From: CAZTAO01 sp964611645
Lineage (GTDB): Bacteria; Armatimonadota; UBA5829
Length of the DNA: 64,000 nucleotides
NCBI GenBank assembly: GCA_964611645.1
Contig: CAZTAO010000019.1
Location: 12,385 to 76,384 of the forward strand
Reading direction: 5' to 3'
Shown: positions 1 through 9,759 of the stretch, one piece after another
Layout of the letters: the number at the start of each line of letters is the position of its first letter
Position numbering within the stretch: the stretch's first letter is position 1
The notes under the pieces: model-generated
The model's database searches: none
Seen by the model: only the letters and a program-made list of their open reading frames with translations
What the model was told of the DNA's origin: nothing
Position numbers and translations under genes: made by a program

Positions 1-45
1 ATGTCAGGCGAGTTGGTCTGAATCGTGTCCTCAGGCCATTGAAGT

Positions 46-438
46 TTACGGGTCGAGAGGGTAGGACGGGTGGCTAGACAAGTAAGCCATCGTGATCATA
101 GCGCTAAGTAGGAGCAGCCCACAGATAATCAAAGGCAGACCTACAGTCGGTTTCCTGATCCGCATGAACCCTTCCATGAGCAGAGCAAGACAACCAACGA
201 CAAATAGTGGACCCAGCATGCCGCCAATGAAGCCGAATACTGCTGGTACGACTTGCAGCAGAGCCATGCTTAGGAGTCCAAGGGCTATGGCGCCGCCCCA
301 AACTTCAGCGACAACAAACAGTTCCCTGGAATCCTCGCCTTGCCTCTTCAGAACCAGATGCGTCACCAGAGGGAATATCCATCCGGAGCTGATGACGGCA
401 TTTATGTACATACCCAACTGGTCGTGCGTGAACGGCAT
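46..438 (-). CDS. Small membrane protein, tandem copy 3, C-terminus apparently frameshifted
   Basis: 130-residue product with four hydrophobic stretches; it matches the N-terminal membrane half of the next gene upstream (shared GFMRIRKP and VGLPLI motifs, same MPFT start). The stop follows the last membrane segment. In another frame, the minus-strand sequence beyond it is close to the neighbour's continuation (RKLQWPEDTIQTNSPDI here against RKFQGPKGTIRTNAPNI there). The gene therefore probably lost or gained bases near 49-55, and its exported C-terminal domain continues off the window edge out of frame. The start lies 9 bases after the previous stop, with an AGGAT Shine-Dalgarno overlapping that stop. 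Function unknown. Either a pseudogene or a functional short form. Confidence 0.65.
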   Translation of the reverse strand: MPFTHDQLGMYINAVISSGWIFPLVTHLVLKRQGEDSRELFVVAEVWGGAIALGLLSMALLQVVPAVFGFIGGMLGPLFVVGCLALLMEGFMRIRKPTVGLPLIICGLLLLSAMITMAYLSSHPSYPLDP

Positions 439-447
439 TCGCTTATC

Positions 448-1425
448 CTACTTGATCTCGACCGTAGTGTCTTTTATCTTGATCGGGAACGGTTCGCGAT
501 CAAGTAGTGGGCGCAACGTCACTGCGCCGGACACAGTGTCCGGGATAGCAGCAGCGTAGGCACCTTCTTTGATCTGGATAGGCAAGTCAGCATACTCGCC
601 TTGCCACACAGATTTGCCGTGCGAGTCAATGACGACTATGGGAGGGTCGCTGCCCCGTGGGGTGGTCCAGTGGTTGCCCAACGCGTCAGTTATGATGCAC
701 GCAAGGGTCAGGGTGCGACCTTCCCGTTTGATCACTCGGATAGAAGCAGTGAAGGGCTGCGGCAGTTTGAACGTGGTCTCGCTGTCAGCCGACACTGTGA
801 GCCTGATGCCTTTGTCGATGCTGTATGTCACGCGCTCCGCACGCCCTTCTGAGTCCTGGACTTGAAACCATATTTTGTCCAGCCGATGCTCGCCTGCTGG
901 AATTGCTGAGTTTGTGTCTCGAACGCTGTAGATGTACAGCCTGTCTTCGGGCAAATACACGGCTAAGAGTTTGTCGATGTTAGGCGCATTGGTCCGAATC
1001 GTACCCTTAGGCCCTTGGAACTTACGCGCATTGAAAGCGTTGGATAATTCGTACGAGTTGCTGTACGAGTAGGCCCAAACGGCCACTGCGGAAGCGACGA
1101 GAAGCCCACAGAGAATAAGAGGCAGACCTACAGACGGCTTCCTGATCCGCATGAACCCGACTATGAGCAGGGCAAGCCAACCCCAGTAGAACACGCCGCC
1201 CACCAGGGCAACAAACAGGCCAAAGACATCCAGGCCAGCGTACGCCAGAGCAGCGCTTCCAAGGCCGATTGCAGCAGCGCCTCCCCAAGCCTTGGCGACG
1301 AAACCAAGCTCCTTTGAGTCCTCCTCGTGTTTTCTCAGACGCAAGAGCGCGGCCAGCGGGATGATCCATCCCAAAGCGGCTACGCCTGTATAATAGGCGG
1401 TCAATTGTTCATATGTGAACGGCAT
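448..1425 (-). CDS. Membrane protein with C-terminal extracytoplasmic domain, tandem copy 2
   Basis: 325-residue protein with about four N-terminal membrane segments (roughly residues 8-110), then a 200-residue hydrophilic domain of beta character that ends VTLRPLLDREPFPIKIKD. This is the only complete copy of three tandem paralogues. It follows the upstream copy by 9 bases measured from the read-through stop of that copy, and its TAGGATAAGCGA leader is repeated before copy 3, so the duplication carried the gene junction with it. I do not recognise the family. The architecture suggests a membrane-anchored sensor or binding domain, but no catalytic motif is visible. Confidence 0.75.
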   Translation of the reverse strand: MPFTYEQLTAYYTGVAALGWIIPLAALLRLRKHEEDSKELGFVAKAWGGAAAIGLGSAALAYAGLDVFGLFVALVGGVFYWGWLALLIVGFMRIRKPSVGLPLILCGLLVASAVAVWAYSYSNSYELSNAFNARKFQGPKGTIRTNAPNIDKLLAVYLPEDRLYIYSVRDTNSAIPAGEHRLDKIWFQVQDSEGRAERVTYSIDKGIRLTVSADSETTFKLPQPFTASIRVIKREGRTLTLACIITDALGNHWTTPRGSDPPIVVIDSHGKSVWQGEYADLPIQIKEGAYAAAIPDTVSGAVTLRPLLDREPFPIKIKDTTVEIK

Positions 1426-1560
1426 TCGCTTATCCTACTTGACCTCGATTTTAGTGTCCTTCACCTCAACCGCAAACGGGCAACTGCCCATATCTGGTCG
1501 CAGTGTGAGTCTGCCGGTTACTTTGTCTGGTACTCGCCCGGAGTACGTGCAGTTGCCGCC

Positions 1561-2388
1561 TCACCCATACGCGAATGTGCTGCGCCAGACCTGCTTCCCC
1601 TTGCTGTCCAGAGCGACGAACTTCGGGTCGGTGCCGGGTGGCCCCGACAAATGCCACTTCCCGCCGCTGGAATCCTTGAGGGCGAATGAGAGCGACAGTG
1701 TGCGCCCACTCTTCATGTCCAGGCTGATGGACGCGGTTATCGCGCCCCGGGCAGGCAGTTTGGTTGTCTGGTTCTGCTGTACTTCAAATGGCTGAGCGCC
1801 GCGCGGTGCCCCGCTTGCGTCCCAGAGATTACCCTTGGCGTCTTGTTTCGACAGCCGGATCTCGACCAGGTGATGCTGCCCCGCGGGCATAACCATCTTG
1901 CCGTCCCTGGGTGAGTAGGAGTAAGTCTTTCCGTCCGACTTGAAGACAGCAGATATGCTCCGGAGGTCCTGGATGCCGGCGTCAAGCGAGCCTTTGGGGC
2001 CGGAGTAAGCTGCTGCATCGAATGGCTTGGCTCCGAACGCCGACTCAACACTTGGCAGGAGCGTGTCGGCCACTCGCAGCCCCACGCCGAGTATGACCAC
2101 GCCCCAAACCGCGCCCATTGTCACCAATACCCTGCCGACCCTGGGCGTGTCCAGCCTCACAAGACCGACTATCAGCACCGCCAGCCAGCCCACTATCAGG
2201 AAGATGGCGAAAGGTTTTGCAAGCACGGTGGCCACGGCGGCCAGCGCCCAGATCAGGGCCACATATTGCAGTTCCTTCGAGTTCTTCCCGGTGCGTTTGA
2301 TCTTGAGCCAGTAGACAAGTGGAACAACCCAGCCCAACAAAACGACCACCAGCGCGACAACTTCAATCGGACCAACCGGGCCAAACAT
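1561..2388 (-). CDS. Membrane protein, tandem copy 1, interrupted by in-frame TGA
   Basis: 275 residues up to a TGA at 1561-1563. It has the same architecture as the downstream copies: about four membrane segments in the first 110 residues, then a soluble domain. Past the TGA the same frame stays open to a TAG at 1435-1437 and encodes 42 more residues, including VTGRLTLRPD and VKDTKIEVK, which align with the C-terminus of copy 2. So the ancestral protein was 317 residues, and the TGA is a nonsense change or, less likely, a recoded codon. A strong GGAGGTGA Shine-Dalgarno precedes the ATG. The gene sits 58 bases after cysK on the same strand and may be cotranscribed with it. Confidence 0.75.
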   Translation of the reverse strand: MFGPVGPIEVVALVVVLLGWVVPLVYWLKIKRTGKNSKELQYVALIWALAAVATVLAKPFAIFLIVGWLAVLIVGLVRLDTPRVGRVLVTMGAVWGVVILGVGLRVADTLLPSVESAFGAKPFDAAAYSGPKGSLDAGIQDLRSISAVFKSDGKTYSYSPRDGKMVMPAGQHHLVEIRLSKQDAKGNLWDASGAPRGAQPFEVQQNQTTKLPARGAITASISLDMKSGRTLSLSFALKDSSGGKWHLSGPPGTDPKFVALDSKGKQVWRSTFAYG

Positions 2389-2446
2389 TTCCAGTCACCT
2401 CCAAGATGGATCAACCGCGATCCCCAGTGCTTTGGTTGAAACCCTG

Positions 2447-3334
<888 letters not shown>

Positions 3335-3424
3335 TATCTGCCTGCCTGAGATGTTTTGGGTTCTGTACGATGATTCTACGAATGTTGCCCATAATCCTCC
3401 AAGCCCACACATTCACTCGCGGTT

Positions 3425-3452
3425 TTGTGCTTCAAATGCGTTGTGCTATCAT
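3425..3452 (+). promoter_or_regulatory. Possible sigma70-type promoter for the nitroreductase operon
   Basis: TTGTGC and TATCAT hexamers separated by 16 bases, about 70 bases before the nitroreductase start, in the divergent gap after cysK. The match is moderate and no operator was seen. Confidence 0.35.
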
Positions 3453-3524
3453 GGGTTACGGACGAAGTCGGCAAGTCCCCTGGCAGCTTCAGGGGGCTTT
3501 GGTTTGTGTGGTGGAGTTGGGCAA

Positions 3525-4055
3525 ATGCCAGTCAAGGGAATAGCAGAGCTCAGGAGCGTCAGGTTCTACAGAGACGAGCCGGTGCCGGATGAGATGATCG
3601 ATGAGGTCGTCGCGGCGGGGTTTTGCGCTCCGTGCGCGCACGGCCTGCGCGCCTGCCACGTCGTAGTCGTAAAGGACCAGGCACGGCGCGACAAGATGGC
3701 CGGAATCCACAAGTGGTCGAAGTTCATCGCGCGAGCGCCGGTGGCGCTGGTTGTCTGCGTCGACAAAACCGGGGTCGACCATTTCTGGATCGAGGACGCT
3801 GCGGCGTGCCTAGAGAATATGCTTACCCAGGCCACCGAACTCGGCTTGGCAAGCTGCTGGATCGGCATCAGAGGCGTATTCCAGGAGGGTAACGACGCGG
3901 AAGCGATAGTTCGCGACGCTTGCGATATCCCTGAGGATGTGCACGTACTTGCGGTTACCCCCCTGGGCTACGCGGCCCGCCACCCTGGCCCTCGCGATCT
4001 CACCATCCCCACGGACAGAGTCCATCACGAATCATACAAGGACAACAGAGAGTAA
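3525..4055 (+). CDS. Nitroreductase family protein
   Basis: 176-residue FMN-dependent oxidoreductase of the nitroreductase superfamily. The N-terminus reads GIAELRSVRFYRDEPV, the family's RRSxRxF-type FMN-binding segment. DAAACLENMLTQATELGLASCWIG is the conserved helix, and a C-terminal VLAVTPLGYAARHPGPR matches the usual GYP-type ending. The start at 3525 fits this N-terminus; the frame is open further upstream without family similarity. The TAA stop overlaps the next ATG by one base (TAATG), so translation of the downstream DUF1638-hydantoinase fusion is probably coupled. Substrate unknown. It may supply reducing equivalents for that partner. Confidence 0.85.
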   Translation: MPVKGIAELRSVRFYRDEPVPDEMIDEVVAAGFCAPCAHGLRACHVVVVKDQARRDKMAGIHKWSKFIARAPVALVVCVDKTGVDHFWIEDAAACLENMLTQATELGLASCWIGIRGVFQEGNDAEAIVRDACDIPEDVHVLAVTPLGYAARHPGPRDLTIPTDRVHHESYKDNRE

Positions 4056-6850
4056 TGCGTTATCTGGTAGTTGCTTGCGGCGTGTTTGAGCCGTATCTGA
4101 AAGAACTCAGCAAGGATTGCTCCAATAGAATTGACCTCAAGGCGCTGGACGCCGGTCTGCACTCCAAACCCAACGAACTCCGCCTCACCCTTCAGGAGGC
4201 AATAGATGAAGCCTCGGAAGCAGGGATCTACGACGGGGTTATAGTCCTCTACGGTCTGTGTGGCATGGGGACCGCCAACCTGGAATCAAGGCAGATACCG
4301 GTTGCCATACCGCGCGCCCACGACTGCATTACCCTCTTTCTCGGGTCGCAGGAAGCCTACCAGAAGCAGTTCAACGAGAACCCCGGCACTTTCTACCACA
4401 CGCTGGGCTGGATAGACAAGAAGGTCAACCCCAAAAACCGCCAGGCAGCGGACATATACTTCAACTACGGCAGGGACGATTACGGCAAACATCCGGAGTT
4501 TGACCACCTCGCAGGCAAGTACGGCGAAGATAACGCCAGGCACATCATCGATTTTACTGAAAGCTGGACCCGCAACTACTCTCGCGCCGCCTACATAGAC
4601 CTCGGCTTCCCGGCGGAGGAATCCTACAAGCAGTTCACCTCGGATATGGCCGACATCTATGGCTGGAAGCACGAGGTGATCAAGGGCGAGCCGGAACTGA
4701 TGCGGAGGCTGGTCTCCGGCGAGTGGGACGATGACAGGGTGTTCGTTCTGCCGCCGTGGAGCCGGTCTGCGTGGTCCGGCGACGAGCGCATATTCGCGCC
4801 GATCTCCCTAGCCTCGGAAGATGACGGGGAACTGGTCACGGACCGCGAGATAGTGCTTGAAGATATCGGCCACAACGGCCAGACCAAAGGGATCGGTCTG
4901 GGGATAGACGCCGGTGGAACCTACACAGACGCAGTCGTCTACGATCTTGCCAAACGCAAACGACTCGCCAAGGCCAAGGCCCTTACTACCCACCACAATC
5001 TCCTCGAAGGCATCAGGAATGTTCTGGCCCAGCTCCCAAAGAAGATGCTGGACAAGGTGCAGGTAACCGCGCTCTCCACCACTCTCGCCACCAACTCGGT
5101 GGTCGAGGGTAGGGGATGCAAGGTCGGCGTGATCGCTATTTCCCCGTGGGACTGGACCGAAGCCCAGATCGGGCATTCGCCTCTGCTCAACGTAAAGGGC
5201 GCAGTCTCAATCGCCGGTGAAGTCATCGAAGAGCTGGACGAAGCCGAGGTCCGCGAAGCATTCAAGCGGCTGGTGGAAGACGAGAAGTGTGAGGCGGTGG
5301 TGATCGGGGGATACGCTCACGTCCGCAACCCGTCGCTTGCCAGGCAAGCTGCAAAGATCGGCAGAGAGTGCTACGATATCCCGGTAGTGTGTTCACATGA
5401 GATCAGCCATAAGATCAATGCCATCCACGCCGCCCAAACCGCCATCGCCAACGCCAAGCTCATACCAGTCATCCGAGAGCTTCTGCACGGCGTGCGAACT
5501 GCGCTGGAGGAGTTCGGCGTCGCGGGGCGGCTGCTGGTAGTCAAGGGCGACGGCACGCCCGTGGACGAGAGCGTAGCCCGGGAGCGGCCGGTCGAAACCA
5601 TCCTTTCCGGCCCTGCGGCCAGTGTAGCCGGAGCCAAGATCCTGACCGGCCTGGACGACGCGCTGGTTATAGATGTGGGCGGGACAACTACCGACTGCGC
5701 CATCATCGAAAACGGCCATGTCAGCGTTTCACCAGAGGGCGCTCGGATCGGCAATTGGGTGATGAGTGTGGACGCCGTGGAGATTCGCACGGTGGGTCTG
5801 GGGGGAGACAGCCGCATAGACTTCACCCGTGACCGTAAAGTGACTGTCGGCCCCGTGCGTAACCTGCCCTTTGCCTATGCCGCGCACGAGCATCCCGCAG
5901 TGCTGGAGCACCTGAAGAAGTTCAACCCTCAGCGCTACAAGGGCGAGCAGGATGCGTCGGCCCTGGACGTGCTGGTCCTGAACCGCCTGTTCGACGCCAA
6001 ACTCACGCCCATGGAAGAGAAGCTGCTAGAACTCCTGGCTTCCGGGCCGATCTCGTCCACCCGCGCGGCGCTGATGCTGGGTCTTGCTTCTCATATCCTC
6101 CTGCCGGTTGCCTCGCTGGAGTCCAAAGGCCTGATCCGCCGCTGCGCCCTCACGCCTACCGACCTCCTCCACGTCACCGGCAAGTTCACCCGCTGGAGTG
6201 TGGAGGCGTCCAAGCTCGCCCTTGATGCGTTTGCCGTGATGTTCGGGCAGTCTCCCGAGGAAGTCCTGGACGCTGCGATGACTGCCGTTACCCGTCGGCT
6301 CTTTGAGGAATTGGTAATGCGGGAACTGACCTGGGAAAACAGGCGCATAGCGGATGATGTCAGCCTGTCGGACGTCTTCATGAACAAGGCTTTCCAGGAT
6401 GACGGCGGGGCGCTGCAGGTGAAGTTTGCGCTGCGGAGGCCGGTTGTTGCCATAGGCGCGCCTGCCGAGGCTTTGGTTCCCAGTGTGAGCGAACGCGTTG
6501 AGGTTCAGATAGTGGTTCCCGAAGATGCCGACGTCGCCAACGCTGTCGGCGCAATCGGCAGCGAGATAACCGTTCGTGAAGAGGCTTTGATCCGCCCCGG
6601 CTACACATCGAACTACGTGGTCCACTCACCCGAGGGCTTCTTCGAGTTCAACAGCCTGGAACGCGCAACCGACAAGTCGCTTGAGCTGGCCCGTTCGCGC
6701 GCAATGGCATCAGCGATGGCCGCCGGAGCTAAGAACCCGGGGGTAAAGGTATCTCGACAGGATCGCCTCGGCAGCGCGACCGGAGGGTCCAAAGTCTTCC
6801 TTGAGCGCAAGGTAACAGCAGTCGCCACCGGGAGCCCGTTCGGGGAGTAG
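4055..6850 (+). CDS. DUF1638 domain fused to hydantoinase/oxoprolinase (ASKHA) protein
   Basis: 931-residue two-part protein. Residues 1 to about 240 look like DUF1638: ACGVFEPYL, VLYGLCGMGTANLE, PRAHDCITLFLGS and YHTLGWID are recognisable. Residues about 278-931 are a hydantoinase A/oxoprolinase-type ASKHA ATPase, with phosphate loops GIDAGGTYTDAVVYD near 284-298 and VIDVGGTTTDCAII near 540. DUF1638 proteins occur beside corrinoid-dependent methyltransferases in anaerobes, and related ASKHA proteins reactivate corrinoid proteins or open cyclic imides. A role in corrinoid or one-carbon chemistry is therefore a reasonable inference, not shown. The gene is coupled to the nitroreductase. It ends 7 bases from the convergent Nramp gene. 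Confidence 0.85.
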   Translation: MRYLVVACGVFEPYLKELSKDCSNRIDLKALDAGLHSKPNELRLTLQEAIDEASEAGIYDGVIVLYGLCGMGTANLESRQIPVAIPRAHDCITLFLGSQEAYQKQFNENPGTFYHTLGWIDKKVNPKNRQAADIYFNYGRDDYGKHPEFDHLAGKYGEDNARHIIDFTESWTRNYSRAAYIDLGFPAEESYKQFTSDMADIYGWKHEVIKGEPELMRRLVSGEWDDDRVFVLPPWSRSAWSGDERIFAPISLASEDDGELVTDREIVLEDIGHNGQTKGIGLGIDAGGTYTDAVVYDLAKRKRLAKAKALTTHHNLLEGIRNVLAQLPKKMLDKVQVTALSTTLATNSVVEGRGCKVGVIAISPWDWTEAQIGHSPLLNVKGAVSIAGEVIEELDEAEVREAFKRLVEDEKCEAVVIGGYAHVRNPSLARQAAKIGRECYDIPVVCSHEISHKINAIHAAQTAIANAKLIPVIRELLHGVRTALEEFGVAGRLLVVKGDGTPVDESVARERPVETILSGPAASVAGAKILTGLDDALVIDVGGTTTDCAIIENGHVSVSPEGARIGNWVMSVDAVEIRTVGLGGDSRIDFTRDRKVTVGPVRNLPFAYAAHEHPAVLEHLKKFNPQRYKGEQDASALDVLVLNRLFDAKLTPMEEKLLELLASGPISSTRAALMLGLASHILLPVASLESKGLIRRCALTPTDLLHVTGKFTRWSVEASKLALDAFAVMFGQSPEEVLDAAMTAVTRRLFEELVMRELTWENRRIADDVSLSDVFMNKAFQDDGGALQVKFALRRPVVAIGAPAEALVPSVSERVEVQIVVPEDADVANAVGAIGSEITVREEALIRPGYTSNYVVHSPEGFFEFNSLERATDKSLELARSRAMASAMAAGAKNPGVKVSRQDRLGSATGGSKVFLERKVTAVATGSPFGE

Positions 6851-6857
6851 CGAAAGC

Positions 6858-8138
6858 TCAGAATCTGCCGCCGAGAAGTTGGTATAGAAGCAAGCAGTTC
6901 AGGAATACCACCAGCACGCCCGTAAGCACCATCAGCGTGGTCTCGAACCATCCGTTCACGAACTTGCCCATGACCTTACGGCTTATGGTCAGAAGAAACA
7001 GCGGCAGCATGGTGAGCGGAAGCTGAGCGCTCAGGCATACCTGGCTGACGACCAGCGTATCAAATGTGTCCTTAACCAGCATTATACCAAGCGCCGCCGG
7101 TATCAGGGTTACCAGCATCCCGACTCGGAATGCCTTGCTCTGCAGGTCTGTGGATTTCCCCAGATACCCGCTGAATGTGGTTCCACCGGCAACGCCTGCA
7201 GTCACGCTGGACGCGATTCCCGCAAAGAGCAGCGCGACCGCGAACAACACGCTGGAAAGCTGCCCAGCAAGTGGCTTGAGGGTTTCGCTGGCCTGAACCA
7301 GATCGGTGACGTGTATGGAGTGTCTGTGGAACACCGCCGCCGCCACGATCACCATAGCCGCGTTGATGACCAGCCCAACGAGCATTGCAGTGGATGTGTC
7401 CAGGAACTCAAAGCGCAAGAGCCGCCGCGTCTCAGCCTCATCCCGGCCCGTCCAGTTCCTGTTCTGAATGACCTCTGAGTGCAGGTACATGTTGTGCGGC
7501 ATTACTACCGCCCCCAGCACGCCCATCGCTATCAGTATGCTGGCAGAATTGAGGGATGGGACCACGCTGTGGAGCGCCGCCGCCTGCCAGTTGGGCTTCA
7601 CAATCCAGAGTTCCACAAGATAGCACAGCCCGATGAAGCTGACAAAACCCACAATGATCCGTTCGAGGTGGCTGTATTTCTGAAACCAGAGCAGAAAGAC
7701 AACCAGCCCAGTGGCGATAAGCGCGCCCAACTTCAGCGGGATGTGAAAGAGTATCTGGATACCTATTGCCGCGCCCAATATCTCCGCAAGGGCAGTGGCA
7801 ATGCAGGCAGCCATCGCCGTGACGCCATACACCACACTGGCGGCGGGTTTGCAGTGTTCCCGCACGGCCTCGGCCAAGCACTTGCCCGTGACCACCCCAA
7901 GGTGAGCGGACATATGTTGCCAGAGGATGAGGATGAGGGTGCCGAGGGTGACTACCCAAAGCAGATCGTAGCCGAAGTGAGCGCCGGCGGAGAGGTTGGT
8001 GGCCCAGTTGCCGGGGTCAATGAACCCGACAGTCACAAGGAAACCCGGCCCCAGGTAGGACAGCACGGCACGGAGGATCCGGGTGGAGCGCCGCAGACGC
8101 TCCTGGCGTTCTATGATCGAAGGCAGCTTGAGTCTCAT
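6858..8138 (-). CDS. Nramp family divalent metal ion transporter
   Basis: 426-residue integral membrane protein with about 11 hydrophobic segments. The two metal-binding helices of Nramp/MntH transporters are clear: GFIDPGNWATNLSAG in the first segment and GAVVMPHNMYLHSEV in the sixth. These proteins import Mn2+ or Fe2+ with protons across the inner membrane. GGGAG precedes the ATG by about 5 bases. No metal-responsive operator was recognised in the 72 bases upstream. The gene follows the split-barrel flavoprotein on the same strand, but with no overlap to suggest a tight operon. Confidence 0.92.
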   Translation of the reverse strand: MRLKLPSIIERQERLRRSTRILRAVLSYLGPGFLVTVGFIDPGNWATNLSAGAHFGYDLLWVVTLGTLILILWQHMSAHLGVVTGKCLAEAVREHCKPAASVVYGVTAMAACIATALAEILGAAIGIQILFHIPLKLGALIATGLVVFLLWFQKYSHLERIIVGFVSFIGLCYLVELWIVKPNWQAAALHSVVPSLNSASILIAMGVLGAVVMPHNMYLHSEVIQNRNWTGRDEAETRRLLRFEFLDTSTAMLVGLVINAAMVIVAAAVFHRHSIHVTDLVQASETLKPLAGQLSSVLFAVALLFAGIASSVTAGVAGGTTFSGYLGKSTDLQSKAFRVGMLVTLIPAALGIMLVKDTFDTLVVSQVCLSAQLPLTMLPLFLLTISRKVMGKFVNGWFETTLMVLTGVLVVFLNCLLLYQLLGGRF

Positions 8139-8210
8139 GCAGGCTCCCGGCTAATCATCGACTCTGGCGAGACTGGCCCGGCTCCGGACGCTGCATCACG
8201 GGCAGGGCTG

Positions 8211-8642
8211 TCAAATGAGATTGGTCGACTTACCGTCGACTTCATCAGCATACTCAACCATAAACGGTTTGACCACTATAACCACAAAACTAGGGTCGCT
8301 GATGCCCTGGGGGAAGTACGCAGCCAGACCACCGTGCCACAGTTTTTCCTTGAGCGCGGCGTCTTCTGTTACAACCGCCGTGCCCTTTATGTGGACGTTG
8401 CAGAATGTCTTCGGGCAGACCCAGTATGCCGAGACCCTCGGGTTGGCATAGACCTGTCGAGTCTTGCCCATCGCTCGCTCCGTGACGAAATATGTAGTGA
8501 AGTCATCGTCTATCCCGGCGCTCTCCATCACCCGAGACTGCGGAAAACCGCTGCCATCGATGGTGGTGAACACCGCTCTCGAGGATCCGTTGATGACATT
8601 CAGCGCCTTACCCCTGATGTCGTCGACCATAAAATCTGCCAA
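8211..8642 (-). CDS. Pyridoxamine 5'-phosphate oxidase-like split-barrel protein
   Basis: 143-residue cytoplasmic protein of the flavin-binding split-barrel superfamily, closest in layout to the general stress protein 26 group. SSRAVFTTIDGSGFPQSRVM forms the first strands, YFVTERAMGKTRQVYANPRV the usual K-x-x-x-l-x-x-NP segment, and VHIKGTAVVTED the next hairpin. Such proteins bind FMN, F420 or heme, and the cofactor cannot be told here. It lies after the ROK kinase on the same strand with an 87-base gap that holds a perfect 12-bp inverted repeat. Confidence 0.8.
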   Translation of the reverse strand: MADFMVDDIRGKALNVINGSSRAVFTTIDGSGFPQSRVMESAGIDDDFTTYFVTERAMGKTRQVYANPRVSAYWVCPKTFCNVHIKGTAVVTEDAALKEKLWHGGLAAYFPQGISDPSFVVIVVKPFMVEYADEVDGKSTNLI

Positions 8643-8673
8643 TTACCTCTCTGTGTATTCTGCTCATAGCCTA

Positions 8674-8729
8674 TAGCCAATAGCAGTCGGCTCTTTTGCC
8701 TTCCGCCATAGGCCATTTGCTATTGGCTA
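8674..8729. repeat. 12-bp inverted repeat between ROK kinase and split-barrel gene
   Basis: TAGCCAATAGCA at 8674-8685 is perfectly complementary to TGCTATTGGCTA at 8718-8729, with a 32-base loop. It lies just downstream of the ROK stop codon. No U-run follows, so it may be a processing or attenuation hairpin or a dispersed palindrome. Confidence 0.5.
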
Positions 8730-9701
8730 CTAGCCGCCTTGCAGCGCCATTGCGGCGCCGCCAAGTACTCCCGCATCGTCGCCGAGCATTGCGGGAACAA
8801 TCTCGCAGGCCGTCAGCGGCCCGTATATTGCGTTCACTTCCACGGTCCTTCGCATCGGCGCGAAGAGGAGGTCGCCGGCAGCCGATATGCCCCCGCCGAT
8901 CACCAGTTTGTCCGGGTTGATGATGTTAATTATGTTGGAGACTCCGATACCAAGGTAATACCCAGTTTCGGCAAGAGTCTCTATGGAAACTTCATCGCCT
9001 TCCGCCGCGGCCTCTGCTATCATCCTCGGAGTAATGTAGCGCAGGTCGTGGTTGGATTTCTCCAGCAGGCTCGTGGCCCTGCCCATGTGCGCTTTCTTCT
9101 GGGCGCGCTGGCAGATGGCGTCCCGCTGTGTTAGGGACTCCAGGCACCCGAACTTGCCACAGCCGCACTGTGGCCCGTTGACATCGATTATGTGGTGGCC
9201 CAGTTCGGGAGCGCAGTCGGTGACTCCGGTGAAGCTCTTGCCGTCTATGATCAGTCCGCTTCCTATGCCGGTGCCCAGAGTGAGCATTACCATGATCTTT
9301 GAGCCTTGCCCCGCTCCGAAAGTATACTCCCCAAGAGCCGCCACGTTCGCATCGTTACCCATCTGGATCGACACACCCAACTCATCGAACAGCGGCTTGC
9401 GGACCTGGACCCCGTCCCAACCTTTGAAGTTGGGGTTCCAGTCAACTACGCCGGTAGCATTTCGTATAGTCCCGGGAATCCCGATTCCAACACCTTTGAT
9501 GGAGTCAAAACCAACGGGCGAGGAGGCCACGGCCTGCCGAACAGTCTTCACCAACTGCCCCAGCGTGGCGTCGAGTCCCTCCATTGCCTTGGAGTCCATC
9601 CGAGCCTCACTGAGAATCTTGCCAGTCGAGTCCACCACCGAGGCGCGCACATTGGTGCCCCCAAGGTCGACTCCTACTACGAACTGCATGTTGTCGGACA
9701 T
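8730..9701 (-). CDS. ROK family sugar kinase (glucokinase-like)
   Basis: 323-residue cytoplasmic ATP-dependent hexose kinase. It has the N-terminal phosphate loop GVDLGGTNVRASVVD, the catalytic-region GNDANVAALGEY, a second phosphate loop MLTLGTGIGSGLIIDG, the substrate histidine segment ELGHHIIDVNGPQC and the ROK zinc site CGCGKFGCLE. There is no N-terminal helix-turn-helix, so this is a kinase and not a NagC/XylR-type repressor. Glucose is the commonest substrate of this group, but mannose or N-acetylmannosamine cannot be excluded. A 27-bp palindrome and a TATAAT box lie upstream on the minus strand. Confidence 0.88.
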   Translation of the reverse strand: MSDNMQFVVGVDLGGTNVRASVVDSTGKILSEARMDSKAMEGLDATLGQLVKTVRQAVASSPVGFDSIKGVGIGIPGTIRNATGVVDWNPNFKGWDGVQVRKPLFDELGVSIQMGNDANVAALGEYTFGAGQGSKIMVMLTLGTGIGSGLIIDGKSFTGVTDCAPELGHHIIDVNGPQCGCGKFGCLESLTQRDAICQRAQKKAHMGRATSLLEKSNHDLRYITPRMIAEAAAEGDEVSIETLAETGYYLGIGVSNIINIINPDKLVIGGGISAAGDLLFAPMRRTVEVNAIYGPLTACEIVPAMLGDDAGVLGGAAMALQGG

Positions 9702-9759
9702 CCCGCCATCCTAGCCATCTGAACGCGAAAGCCGGACGTGCCAGTCGCATTCGTGCTAA

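Noticed and set aside
1561..1563. Selenocysteine codon
   Set aside because: The paralogue has no cysteine at the aligned position and no selenoprotein family is recognised; kept only as an unproven alternative to a nonsense mutation.
7479..8669. 396-codon plus-strand open frame
   Set aside because: Antisense to the Nramp and split-barrel genes, with no family motifs; a shadow of high GC coding sequence.
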